Positions 1 to 6,714 of a stretch of DNA of 13,219 nt are shown here, piece after piece (within the stretch, counting starts at the first letter, position 1; every line of letters begins with the position of its first letter). Made by a program: the position numbers and the translations under genes. The notes under the pieces were generated by a model, which made no database searches, was not told the origin of the DNA, and saw only the letters and a program-made list of their open reading frames with translations. Source of the DNA: an uncultured Oscillospiraceae bacterium (lineage in GTDB: Bacteria > Bacillota > Clostridia > Oscillospirales > Oscillospiraceae). Location: contig CAKTMQ010000038.1 of the NCBI GenBank assembly GCA_934573945.1, positions 1-13,219 on the forward strand. The letters are read 5' to 3'.

Positions 1-215
1 TCCGCCTGAAACGAGGCAAGGTGCACTACGCGCTGCTGCCGGTGTGGATGCTGCATACCAAGTGGAACGGCAAGGATTTCCTCTTTGCCATGAACGGCCA
101 GACCGGCAAGCTGGTGGGCGACCTGCCCACGGATATGGGCAGGTTCTGGAGTACATTCGCCGCCATTGCCGCACCGGTTACCGCGCTGACAGCTTTGATC
201 ATGTGGCTGGCGTAA
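1..215 (+). CDS. C-terminal part of a membrane protein, probably a zinc-ribbon family protein (5' end outside the window)
   Basis: The reading frame is open from base 3 at the window edge to the TAA at 213-215, so only the last 70 or so residues are present. The visible part reads YALLPVWMLHTKW, then FAMNGQTGKLVGDLP, and ends with a hydrophobic helix (AAIAAPVTALTALIMWL), so the C-terminus is membrane-embedded. I associate the MNGQTGK/VGDLP block with the C-terminal region of TFIIB-type zinc-ribbon proteins of Firmicutes; the zinc ribbon itself would lie upstream and cannot be seen. The stop codon is 14 bases before the ATG of the TPM-domain gene, and the next gene's ribosome site (AAAGGAGGG) begins within the stop codon. 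The two are therefore almost certainly co-transcribed and may work together at the membrane. No function can be assigned from this fragment. A GTG at 21 is in frame but is internal to the open frame and is not taken as the start. Confidence 0.7.
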   Translation, partial: RLKRGKVHYALLPVWMLHTKWNGKDFLFAMNGQTGKLVGDLPTDMGRFWSTFAAIAAPVTALTALIMWLA

Positions 216-229
216 AGGAGGGACGACGG

Positions 230-1015
230 ATGAAAAAGAAAATTTTGACCCTTTTCCTGGCGCTGCTGGCAGCGTTGGTGCTGACTGTCCCCGCCTGGGC
301 GGAGCAGCAGCCCGGCGACGCCTTTGTCTACGACATGGCGGGGCTCTTCTCCGAGGAGGACGACGCCTATCTGGAGGAGCTGGCGGATCAGATCTCCTGG
401 CGCTATAACTGCGGCGTGTACATCGTCACCGTGGACGACTACGAGGAATACAACAGCGACATCCACTACGCGGCGGTGGCCATTTATGATGGCAACGACT
501 TCGGTATCGGCGAAAACCGCGAGGGCATTATGCTGATGCTCAGTATGTATGACCGCAGCTATGACCTGTTTGTCCGGGACGGCGGGACTGCCCAGTACGC
601 GGTCAGCGACTATGGTCGCAACCAGATGAAGGAGGTCTTTCTGGACAACTTCGGCGAGGATGACTGGCGGGGCGGCTTTGAGGACTACCTGAATGCCTGC
701 GCCGAGTATCTGGATCTGGCCGAGCAGGGACACCCGGTGCAGAAGTCGATCGGCAAGGTGATCCTGCCCGCCCTGCTGGTGGGCTGCGGCGTGGCGCTGG
801 TTATCTGCCTGAGCCTGAAGGGTATGATGAAGTCGGTTCGCAGAAGCGCTAGAGCGGATGTGTATGTCACCGCCGATGGCTTGGATCTGACGGAGCAGTA
901 TGACCGCTATACCCACACCACCGAGACCCGCCGCAAGATCGAGCGGGATAATGATTCCGGCGGCAGCAGCGATCATTCCGGCGGCGGCGGTTCCAGTACC
1001 AGCGGCCATTTCTAA
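230..1015 (+). CDS. TPM-domain secreted, membrane-anchored protein
   Basis: The product has 261 residues. I start it at ATG 230 because AAAGGAGGG lies 7-8 bases upstream and translation then opens with a clean signal peptide: MKKK, a hydrophobic core, and an AWA/E cleavage site near residue 24. Residues about 32-162 fit a TPM domain (Pfam TPM_phosphatase), with the usual opening VYDMAGLFSEEDDAYLEELA, a GVYIVTVDDY strand, and GENREGIMLMLSM. TPM domains occur in photosystem II repair proteins and in many bacterial envelope proteins. Phosphatase activity has been claimed for some members, but the role is generally unsettled. A single membrane helix follows at about 173-196. A basic stretch and a Gly/Ser-rich tail ending GGGGSSTSGHF come next, which is typical of bacterial TPM proteins. 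The topology should be an external TPM domain with a cytoplasmic tail. It forms a pair with the preceding membrane-protein fragment and ends at a hairpin. The domain call is fairly sure; the function is unknown. Confidence 0.85.
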   Translation: MKKKILTLFLALLAALVLTVPAWAEQQPGDAFVYDMAGLFSEEDDAYLEELADQISWRYNCGVYIVTVDDYEEYNSDIHYAAVAIYDGNDFGIGENREGIMLMLSMYDRSYDLFVRDGGTAQYAVSDYGRNQMKEVFLDNFGEDDWRGGFEDYLNACAEYLDLAEQGHPVQKSIGKVILPALLVGCGVALVICLSLKGMMKSVRRSARADVYVTADGLDLTEQYDRYTHTTETRRKIERDNDSGGSSDHSGGGGSSTSGHF

Positions 1016-1023
1016 AATGAGAC

Positions 1024-1060
1024 ACAGGAGCGGCGGTTTTATCTGCCGCTCCTGTATATT
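1024..1060 (+). terminator. Terminator after the TPM gene
   Basis: Perfect 11-bp arms ACAGGAGCGGC (1024-1034) and GCCGCTCCTGT (1045-1055) enclose a short T-rich loop, followed by ATATTTT. The T-tract is short, so termination may be partial. It sits 9 bases after the TPM stop codon and separates it from the metal-ATPase unit. Confidence 0.75.
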
Positions 1061-1158
1061 TTGGTGTGTGATTTGTGTAACGGTTTGTTCCGGCTTACGG
1101 CTGATACGTCTGCTGGTCGGAGACATTGAACTTTCCATGAATTTTTACAGGCAGGCTC

Positions 1159-1187
1159 TTGTTTTTTCCTGCCGCACGTGATATATT
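1159..1187 (+). promoter_or_regulatory. Sigma-A promoter of the DUF6110/ATPase unit
   Basis: The -35 is TTGTTT (1159-1164), followed by a 17-base spacer and the -10 TATATT (1182-1187) preceded by TGA, an extended -10 form. Transcription should start near 1194. The -35 is enclosed by a perfect inverted repeat, GGCAGG (1150-1155) and CCTGCC (1168-1173), whose role is unknown. No other good promoter is seen before the gene at 1264. Confidence 0.6.
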
Positions 1188-1203
1188 ATGCCCAATAAGA
1201 GAC

Positions 1204-1219
1204 GTTAGACACATCTAAC
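1204..1219. promoter_or_regulatory. Palindromic operator, DtxR/MntR-like
   Basis: GTTAGA-caca-TCTAAC is a perfect 6+6 inverted repeat starting about 10 bases downstream of the predicted transcription start. Its core TTAG-N6-CTAA resembles the half-site layout bound by iron- or manganese-sensing DtxR/MntR-family repressors. A repressor bound here would block the polymerase leaving the promoter. The match is by eye to the known style of site; the regulator is not in the window. Confidence 0.5.
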
Positions 1220-1263
1220 CGTAAAAACAAGGCTTTTTTAGTTAAATAGGAGGTTTTTTGAGA

Positions 1264-1533
1264 ATGAAACATATCGGTTTGTTTGCGGCAGGCGTGCTGT
1301 TCGGCACCGCCGGCCTGAAGATCCTGGGCAGCAAGGACGCCAAGAAGGCTTACGCCCACACCACCGCCGCTGTGCTGCGTGCCAAGGACAGTGTGATGAA
1401 GGCTGTCACCGCCGTCCGCGAGGGTGCGGAGGACGTCTATGCTGACGCCAAGGACATCAACACCGCCCGTGAAGAGGCAGAGGCTGCCGCCGTCATCGAG
1501 GACGCACCTGCAGAAGAACCGGCTGAGGGCTGA
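1264..1533 (+). CDS. DUF6110 family small membrane-associated protein
   Basis: The product is 89 residues. ATG 1264 is chosen over the in-frame TTG at 1258 because AGGAGG (1248-1253) is 10 bases from the ATG and only 4 from the TTG. It opens with a short hydrophobic glycine-containing segment (residues 4-21, GLFAAGVLFGTAGLKIL). Next comes a conserved-looking middle, GSKDAKKAYAHTTAAVLRAKDSV and EGAEDVYADAKDIN, and then an acidic Ala/Glu-rich tail (residues 68-89). This pattern matches my memory of the DUF6110 family, small proteins commonly found just upstream of heavy-metal P-type ATPases in Firmicutes. One N-terminal membrane segment and a long amphipathic helix are plausible, loosely like YtxH proteins. 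It is the first gene of the ATPase unit, 59 bases ahead of the transporter, so an accessory role in metal export is likely but unproven. It has no cysteine, and its only histidines are at residues 3 and 32, so it lacks an obvious metal-binding cluster. Confidence 0.75.
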   Translation: MKHIGLFAAGVLFGTAGLKILGSKDAKKAYAHTTAAVLRAKDSVMKAVTAVREGAEDVYADAKDINTAREEAEAAAVIEDAPAEEPAEG

Positions 1534-1545
1534 GGCAGAGACCTG

Positions 1546-1569
1546 GAGAGCTGCGGCAACGCGGCTCTC
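1546..1569 (+). promoter_or_regulatory. GNRA-tetraloop hairpin between the DUF6110 gene and the ATPase
   Basis: GAGAGCTGCG (1546-1555) pairs with CGCGGCTCTC (1560-1569) over 10 bp, with one G-T pair, closed by a GCAA tetraloop. It lies 9 bases before the ATPase ribosome site GGAGG (1579-1583). It is followed by TTACTGTTT, which is a poor T-tract, so I favour an intercistronic stabiliser or expression-balancing element over a full terminator. Confidence 0.6.
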
Positions 1570-1592
1570 TTACTGTTTGGAGGAACACAGCA

Positions 1593-3689
1593 ATGAAATG
1601 CAGTATTTTGCATGAATCCCGCGGAAGGCTCCGGGTACATCTGCACTGCAGCCGTATGTCGCTGCACGAGGCGGATGTGCTGGAGTATTACCTCCGCGAT
1701 CTGGGCGGCGTGGAGGACGTGAAGGTCTATGACCGGACGCAGGACGCCGTCGTGATCTACCGCGGCTGCCGTGATACGGTCATCCGGGGGCTGGCGGGCT
1801 TTTCCTTTGCCGGCGCCGAGGAGCTGGGGCTGGTGCCTGAGCACACCTCCCGGCAGCTGAACCGTGAATTTGAGGACAAACTGGTGATGACGCTGGCGCG
1901 CCGCGCCTTCTCCCGTCTGTTCCTGCCGGCGCCCATTACCACCGCGTTGACACTGTACCGCTCGATCCGCTATATCAAGGAAGGGCTTACCGCCCTGTGG
2001 CACGGCAGACTGTCCGTGGCGGTACTGGATGCCACCGCCGTCACCGTTTCCATGGTGCGCGGCGATTTCGCCACCGCAGGTTCCGTGATGTTCATGCTGC
2101 GGCTGGGCGAGATCCTGGAGGACTGGACCCACAAGAAGTCGGTGGCCGATCTGGCGGGAGCCATGTCGCTCCATGTGGATCAGGTATGGCTGCAGCGCGG
2201 CGGCACCGAGGTGCTGGTGCCCATCGACACCGTGCAGGCGGGCGACCACATCGTGGTGCGCACCGGCAGCCTGATCCCGCTGGACGGCAAGGTGGTCTCT
2301 GGCGAGGCCATGGTCAACCAGGCGTCCATGACCGGCGAGTCCCTGCCCGTACCCAAGACCGCCGGCAGCTATGTCTACGCCGGCACGGTCGCCGAAGAGG
2401 GCGAGTGCGTGATTTGCGTGGAAAAGGCGCAGGGCGGCGGGCGGTACGACCGTATCGTCAAGATGATCGAGGAATCCGAGAAGCTGAAATCCACCGCCGA
2501 GGACAAGGCGTCCCATCTGGCAGATAAGCTGGTGCCCTACACGCTGGGCGGCACGGTGCTGACCTATCTGCTCACCCGCAGTGTCACCAAGATGCTGGCG
2601 GTGCTGATGGTGGACTTCTCCTGCGCGCTGAAGCTGGCGATGCCCATCGCCGTCCTGTCCGCCATGCGGGAGAGCAGCGGCTGCCACATCTCCGTCAAGG
2701 GCGGGTGCTTTATGGAGGCGGTGGCCAAGGCGGACACCATCGTGTTCGATAAGACCGGCACGCTGACCTACGCCACGCCCCGGGTGGCGCAGATCATCAC
2801 CTTCGGTGATTACAAGGAGCCGGATATGCTGCGGCTGGCGGCGTGTCTGGAGGAGCATTATCCCCATTCCATGGCCAACGCCGTGGTGGAGGAGGCCAAG
2901 GTTCGCGGCCTGTCTCACCGGGAGTATCACTCTCAGGTGCAATACGTGGTGGCTCACGGCATCTCCAGTATGGTCAACGACAAGAAGGTGCTCATCGGCA
3001 GCGCCCACTTTGTTTTTGAGGACGAGGGCTGTACGGTGCCTGCCGGCGACGAGGAGAAATTCCGGTCCCTGCCGGCAGCCTACTCCCACCTGTATCTCTG
3101 CATCGCCGGTGAACTGGCGGCGGTCATCTGCATCCACGATCCGCTGCGCAGGGAGGCGAAGGACGCCATCCGTGCCCTGCACGCCTGCGGGATCCGGAAG
3201 GTGGTCATGATGACCGGCGACAACCGCAAGACCGCGGAGGCGGTGGCCGCCGAGGTGGGCGTTGATGCGGTATACGCCGAGGTGCTGCCGGAGGACAAGG
3301 CCAACTTTGTCCGCAGTGAGCGGGAAGCCGGACACACGGTGATCATGATCGGTGACGGCGTCAACGACTCGCCGGCACTGTCCGAGGCGGATGTGGGCAT
3401 TGCCATCTCTACCGGTGCCGCCATCGCCCGTGAGATCGCCGACATCACCATTTCCTCCGACGACCTGTTTGCACTGGTGACGCTGCGGCAGCTCAGTGAG
3501 GCGCTGATGGCGCGGATCCACCGGAACTACCGTTTCATCGTGGGCTTCAACTTCTCCCTGATCGTACTGGGTGTGGTGGGCATCCTGCCGCCTACTACGT
3601 CGGCACTGCTGCACAATATGTCCACCCTGGGCATCAGCCTGAAGAGCATGACCAACCTGCTGCCGGAAAAGACGGACAGCGCCTCCTGA
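1593..3689 (+). CDS. P1B-type heavy-metal-translocating ATPase with a non-canonical membrane motif
   Basis: The product is 698 residues, with ATG 1593 placed 9 bases after GGAGG. It couples ATP hydrolysis to moving a metal cation across the cytoplasmic membrane, probably outward. Residues 1-65 form an HMA-like ferredoxin fold (GRLRVHLHCS) without a CxxC pair. Hydrophobic segments follow at about 106-128 and 139-173. The actuator domain carries TGES (247-250). The ion-channel helix has FSCALKLAMP (342-351) where relatives have CPC, SPC or TPC followed by ALxLATP. The phosphorylation site is DKTGTLT (D386). The nucleotide domain has EEHYPHSMA (421-427), a variant of the HP locus, then MTGDN (540-544) and GDGVND (587-592). 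C-terminal helices include NYRFIVGFN and HNMSTLG (674-680). The ATPase core is intact, so the pump should be active. The N-terminal membrane part seems shorter than the usual four helices. The YPHS locus recalls the CtpC-like group, but the metal (Mn, Fe or Zn) cannot be read from the motif. It is probably co-transcribed with the DUF6110 gene and ends at a strong terminator. Confidence 0.9.
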   Translation: MKCSILHESRGRLRVHLHCSRMSLHEADVLEYYLRDLGGVEDVKVYDRTQDAVVIYRGCRDTVIRGLAGFSFAGAEELGLVPEHTSRQLNREFEDKLVMTLARRAFSRLFLPAPITTALTLYRSIRYIKEGLTALWHGRLSVAVLDATAVTVSMVRGDFATAGSVMFMLRLGEILEDWTHKKSVADLAGAMSLHVDQVWLQRGGTEVLVPIDTVQAGDHIVVRTGSLIPLDGKVVSGEAMVNQASMTGESLPVPKTAGSYVYAGTVAEEGECVICVEKAQGGGRYDRIVKMIEESEKLKSTAEDKASHLADKLVPYTLGGTVLTYLLTRSVTKMLAVLMVDFSCALKLAMPIAVLSAMRESSGCHISVKGGCFMEAVAKADTIVFDKTGTLTYATPRVAQIITFGDYKEPDMLRLAACLEEHYPHSMANAVVEEAKVRGLSHREYHSQVQYVVAHGISSMVNDKKVLIGSAHFVFEDEGCTVPAGDEEKFRSLPAAYSHLYLCIAGELAAVICIHDPLRREAKDAIRALHACGIRKVVMMTGDNRKTAEAVAAEVGVDAVYAEVLPEDKANFVRSEREAGHTVIMIGDGVNDSPALSEADVGIAISTGAAIAREIADITISSDDLFALVTLRQLSEALMARIHRNYRFIVGFNFSLIVLGVVGILPPTTSALLHNMSTLGISLKSMTNLLPEKTDSAS

Positions 3690-3712
3690 CAACGGGAGAT
3701 ATACATCAAAAC

Positions 3713-3749
3713 AAAAACCGTCCCCCGGCTCTGCCGGGGGACGGTTTTT
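3713..3749. terminator. Strong bidirectional terminator
   Basis: A perfect 17-bp inverted repeat, AAAAACCGTCCCCCGGC (3713-3729) and GCCGGGGGACGGTTTTT (3733-3749), has a TCT loop. It ends in a T-run on both strands, so it can stop the ATPase transcript (plus) and the aldo/keto reductase transcript (minus). Confidence 0.92.
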
Positions 3750-3945
3750 AAGACTGTCGAGAAAACCTGTGGTTTTTTCCGACAAGGGGGTTGCAGTCTG
3801 CTGCGCGCATAATTTGTTCGCCGTAGGCGAACAAATTCCACACTTGCAGCCTGAGAAGTATTTTCTCTCACGCACATGTCATGAGAGAAAAGGATTTGAC
3901 TTTTTTGCCGCCTGCGGGCGGCAAACTCTGCGAGGCTTTTTGTTT
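3750..3945. repeat. Hairpin-dense intergenic element, candidate dispersed repeat
   Basis: There is no gene here. Three clear inverted repeats follow one another. The first is AATTTGTTCGCC (3811-3822) with GGCGAACAAATT (3826-3837), loop GTA. The second is TTTTCTCTCA (3861-3870) with TGAGAGAAAA (3882-3891). The third is TTTGCCGCC (3904-3912) with GGCGGCAAA (3917-3925), loop TGCG. A fourth, imperfect one spans about 3756-3785 (GTCG...CGAC with AAAACC/GGTTTT). None except the preceding terminator ends in a proper T-run on the minus strand, so the block would be a structured 3' UTR of the aldo/keto reductase mRNA. The layout resembles repeats scattered between genes in Oscillospiraceae, which is my recollection and not shown by this single copy. 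Confidence 0.5.
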
Positions 3946-3965
3946 TACGGGTGCAGATGCCGGTT

Positions 3966-5156
3966 TCAGCCCCGGCGGCTCTCCCGTTCCTTCTGTGCCG
4001 CGTCGGCACGCTGCCGGCACACCTCTGCCCAGCTGGGGATCTTCTTCAGCTCCGAGGCAAATGCCGCCAGCTGATCGGGAATGGCGATCTTCTGGGGGCA
4101 GACCGCCGCACAGGCGCCGCAGCCGATGCACGCGGCAGGCCATTTGTCGGCGGGCAGCGCGTCCAGCTGCATCTTCACCGAGGAACCGCTGCCCACCTTC
4201 AGCTGGTTGTACTTGTGGAGCAGGTCGGGAATATTCAGCTGCATGGGACATCCGTCGCAGCAGTAGCGGCAGGCGGTGCAGGGGACGGAATCCTTCATGC
4301 GCTCCGCCGCCGCCAGAATAGTCTCCTGCTCCGCATCAGTCAGCGGATCGAGGTGATCGAAGGTCTTGATGTTATCCACCATCTGTGCCATGTCGGACAT
4401 ACCGGACAGCACCATGGTGATGTTGTCAAAGGACTGCAGCCAGCGGAAGCCGTAGGATGCGATGCTGGCTTCGGGACGTCCGGCACGGAGCTTTGCCTCC
4501 TCGTCCGGCGCCAAAGACGTCAGCTTGCCGCCGCGCACCGGCTCCATGACCCACATGGGGATCCCACGTTCCTGCAGCAGTGTATATTTTTCCCGCCCAT
4601 GCTGCATGGTCCAGTCCAGATAATTGAACTGCAGCTGACAGAATTCCATGATGTGGCCGTAGCGATCCAGGAAATCCTTCAGACAGGGCAGATCCGCGTG
4701 GGAGGAGAAACCCAGATGGCGGATGCGCCCCAGCCGCTTCTGTTCCACGAAATAGTCAACGATGCCCCAGCGGAGATCGTCGTACACACCGACGGAGTTT
4801 TCATAGACATTGTGCAGCAGATAGAAGTCGAAGTAGTCCACCTGACACTTTTCCAGCTGCTGCTCAAAGATGTCTGCCGGATCGTAGGTCTCCGCCACCA
4901 TGTGTCCGGGGAACTTGGTCGCCAGATAGAAGCTGTCCCGGGGATGCTTTTTCAGGCAGGCACCCACCACGGTCTCCGAGTGGTTCTGCATATAAGGCCA
5001 CGCGGTGTCAAAGTAGTTGACACCGTGCGCGATGGCATAGTCGATCATGTCCTGTGTCAGCGCGGTGTCGATCTGACCGTCGGCCAACACGGGCAGACGC
5101 ATGGTGCCAAAGCCCAGCATGGACAGTTGCTCTCCCTGAAAATTCCGGTAAATCAT
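3966..5156 (-). CDS. Aldo/keto reductase with C-terminal 4Fe-4S ferredoxin domain
   Basis: The product is 396 residues. The start codon is at 5156 on the minus strand, 8 bases after AGGAGG (5165-5170). Residues 1-280 form the aldo/keto reductase barrel. The catalytic tetrad appears as D50 (NYFDTAWPY), Y55, K81 (LATKFP) and H115 (YLLHNV), and LGFGTMRLP opens the fold. The C-terminal part has two cysteine groups: C293-x2-C-x2-C with C303 (the CTACRYCCDGCP block) and the classical C343-x2-C-x2-C-x3-CP (C343, C346, C349, C353). Two 4Fe-4S clusters are therefore likely. The class reduces carbonyl compounds; in anaerobes the iron-sulfur tail suggests electron exchange with ferredoxin or another carrier besides or instead of NADPH. 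The substrate is unknown. It is cytoplasmic, with no signal peptide. It is divergent from the M29 peptidase, with separate consensus promoters, and its transcript probably runs to the terminator at 3713-3749. An extra adjacent cysteine, C300, is present. Confidence 0.93.
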   Translation of the reverse strand: MIYRNFQGEQLSMLGFGTMRLPVLADGQIDTALTQDMIDYAIAHGVNYFDTAWPYMQNHSETVVGACLKKHPRDSFYLATKFPGHMVAETYDPADIFEQQLEKCQVDYFDFYLLHNVYENSVGVYDDLRWGIVDYFVEQKRLGRIRHLGFSSHADLPCLKDFLDRYGHIMEFCQLQFNYLDWTMQHGREKYTLLQERGIPMWVMEPVRGGKLTSLAPDEEAKLRAGRPEASIASYGFRWLQSFDNITMVLSGMSDMAQMVDNIKTFDHLDPLTDAEQETILAAAERMKDSVPCTACRYCCDGCPMQLNIPDLLHKYNQLKVGSGSSVKMQLDALPADKWPAACIGCGACAAVCPQKIAIPDQLAAFASELKKIPSWAEVCRQRADAAQKERESRRG

Positions 5157-5189
5157 GTCGTCATCCTCCTGACAGTATATGATAAAAAC

Positions 5190-5218
5190 AGTATAACACG
5201 GGATCGGGCGGCTGACAA
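5190..5218 (-). promoter_or_regulatory. Promoter of the aldo/keto reductase
   Basis: Read on the minus strand, the -35 TTGTCA (5218-5213) and -10 TATACT (5195-5190) are separated by 17 bases. This is close to the sigma-A consensus. The predicted transcript start is near 5183. Confidence 0.75.
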
Positions 5219-5273
5219 ATACTTCTTTTCTCTGCCGGTGGAGCGGAGCAGGTGAAATTTTCCCGCCCGCCGC

Positions 5274-5302
5274 TTTTCAAATGCCCGGCGCGGTGTTATA
5301 CT
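5274..5302 (+). promoter_or_regulatory. Promoter of the M29 aminopeptidase
   Basis: The -35 TTTTCA (5274-5279), a 17-base spacer and the -10 TATACT (5297-5302) give a transcript start near 5309, about 30 bases before the ATG. The -10 is strong; the -35 is only partly consensus. Confidence 0.65.
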
Positions 5303-5339
5303 ATGCAGCAGGAAACAAGCTGAAAAGGAGCGTGACCCC

Positions 5340-6563
5340 ATGAAGAAAACCGTATTGCGCAAATACGCGCAGCTGATCGCCCGTGCCGGTGTGAACATCC
5401 AGCCCGGCCAGGAGGTCTTTATCGAAGCTGATCTGGATCAGCCGGAATTTGTCCGGCTGCTGGTGGAGGAGTGCTACAAGTGCAAGGCCAAAAAGGTGGT
5501 GGTGGACTGGAATTACCAGCCGCTGCAGAAGCTGCACTACCGTTACCGCAGCCTCACCACTCTGAGCAAGGTGGAGAATTACGAGGAAGCCCGCTGGCAG
5601 CACTATGTGGACACCATCCCCTGCCGGATCTATCTGCTCAGTGAGGATCCCGACGGCCTGAAGGGCATCAACCAGACGAAGATGGCCAAGGCGCAGCAGA
5701 AGCGCTATCCCATCGCCAAGCCCTACCGCGACGCCATCGAAAACAAGTACCAGTGGTGCATCGCCGCCGTGCCCGGCAAGGCCTGGGCGAAGAAGCTGTT
5801 CCCCCATCTGCGGGGCAATGCGGCGGTGGAGGAGCTGTGGCGTCAGATCCTGGCTACCTCCCGTGTGGACGACGACCCCGTCGCCGCCTGGGACGCCCAC
5901 AACCGGGATCTCCATGCCCGCTGCGACTATCTCAACAGCCTTCATATTGCGAAGCTCCACTACACCACCGGCGCCGGCACCGACCTCACCGTGGGACTGA
6001 TCCCGGAGGGCCGCTTCTGCGGCGGCAGCGAGAAGAGCCTGCAGGGCTATACCTTCAATCCCAACATCCCCTCCGAGGAGTGCTTTACCTCTCCCAAGCG
6101 GGGTGAGGCGGAGGGCATCGTCTATGCCACCAAGCCTCTGAGCTATCAGGGACAGCTGATCGACGGCTTCTGGATCCGCTTCCATGAGGGCAAGGCGGTG
6201 GAGTGGCATGCCGATGTCAACAATGAACTGCTCACCAGCCTTATTACCATGGATGAGGGCAGCGCCTATCTGGGCGAATGCGCCCTGGTGCCCTACGATT
6301 CCCCCATCCGCAAGTCCGGCATCCTCTTCTACAATACCCTCTTCGACGAGAATGCCGCCTGCCATCTGGCGCTGGGAATGGGCTTTGCCGACACCATTCA
6401 GGATTTCCACAGCAAGACGCTGGCCGAATGCCGCGCACTGGGCGTCAACGACTCCATGGTGCACGAGGATTTCATGATCGGCTCGCAGGATATGTGTATC
6501 GATGCCGTCTGCGCCGACGGCCGTGAGGTGCCCATCTTCCGCGACGGTAACTGGGCGTTCTGA
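5340..6563 (+). CDS. M29-family metallo-aminopeptidase (AmpS/PepS-like)
   Basis: The product is 407 residues, the usual length for the family. ATG 5340 follows AGGAG (5326-5330) by 9 bases. M29 enzymes are cytoplasmic aminopeptidases with a two-metal centre that remove N-terminal residues from peptides. The N-terminal half matches the family (YAQLIARAGVNIQPGQEVFIEADLD near residues 9-33). The C-terminal catalytic half shows IPSEECFTSPKRGEAEG (E247 is the expected ligand), YLGECALVPYDSPI (E313), ACHLALGMGFA (H342), and VNDSMVHEDFMIGSQDM (H375 and D377). All expected ligand positions are occupied. The loop after the first ligand reads SPKRGEAEG, whereas I recall APHR-D/N-x-x-x-G in many members, a small departure. 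No signal peptide is present. It stands alone behind its own promoter, and no convincing terminator follows it, so some transcription could run into the secreted-protein gene. Confidence 0.92.
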   Translation: MKKTVLRKYAQLIARAGVNIQPGQEVFIEADLDQPEFVRLLVEECYKCKAKKVVVDWNYQPLQKLHYRYRSLTTLSKVENYEEARWQHYVDTIPCRIYLLSEDPDGLKGINQTKMAKAQQKRYPIAKPYRDAIENKYQWCIAAVPGKAWAKKLFPHLRGNAAVEELWRQILATSRVDDDPVAAWDAHNRDLHARCDYLNSLHIAKLHYTTGAGTDLTVGLIPEGRFCGGSEKSLQGYTFNPNIPSEECFTSPKRGEAEGIVYATKPLSYQGQLIDGFWIRFHEGKAVEWHADVNNELLTSLITMDEGSAYLGECALVPYDSPIRKSGILFYNTLFDENAACHLALGMGFADTIQDFHSKTLAECRALGVNDSMVHEDFMIGSQDMCIDAVCADGREVPIFRDGNWAF

Positions 6564-6632
6564 GCAGTGTCCACACCGTGGTAACAAAATTTTGCAAAAG
6601 GTTACACTTTGGATACAAATGCCCCAATTCAC

Positions 6633-6660
6633 TTGACGCGGCAGGAAAATGTGATATACT
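6633..6660 (+). promoter_or_regulatory. Strong extended -10 promoter of the secreted-protein gene
   Basis: The -35 TTGACG (6633-6638), a 16-base spacer and TGA-TATACT (-10 at 6655-6660) form a strong extended -10 promoter. The upstream DNA is AT-rich and includes the palindrome TTTTGCAAAA (6590-6599) inside GTAAC/GTTAC arms (6581-6585 and 6601-6605), which may act as an UP element or a regulator site. The predicted start is near 6667. Confidence 0.78.
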
Positions 6661-6666
6661 GACACC

Positions 6667-6688
6667 GTAAAGACGAGAGCGCCTTTAC
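6667..6688 (+). promoter_or_regulatory. Possible stem-loop at the 5' end of the secreted-protein mRNA
   Basis: GTAAAG (6667-6672) and CTTTAC (6683-6688) form a 6-bp stem with a 10-base loop. It begins at the predicted first transcribed base. Such terminal stems can protect mRNAs from 5' decay; here it is a position-based inference. Confidence 0.45.
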
Positions 6689-6714
6689 AAAATAATTTAT
6701 TGGAGGAAAAGAAC

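Noticed and set aside
1437..3875. Very long open frame on the minus strand across the ATPase gene
   Set aside because: It is a shadow of the ATPase on the other strand, with low-complexity His/Gln/Gly/Arg-rich translation and no recognisable domain; GC-rich genes often leave such open antisense frames.
3713..3945. Insertion sequence or CRISPR array
   Set aside because: There is no transposase frame and no evenly spaced direct repeats; only inverted repeats of different sequence are present.
3527..4321. Short open frames through the hairpin region after the ATPase
   Set aside because: They run through hairpins and into neighbouring genes, with Arg/Cys-rich translation and no credible start signals; the region is non-coding.
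3951..5255. Plus-strand open frame opposite the aldo/keto reductase
   Set aside because: It is antisense to a clearly recognised gene with catalytic and cysteine motifs, and has no plausible ribosome site or domain.
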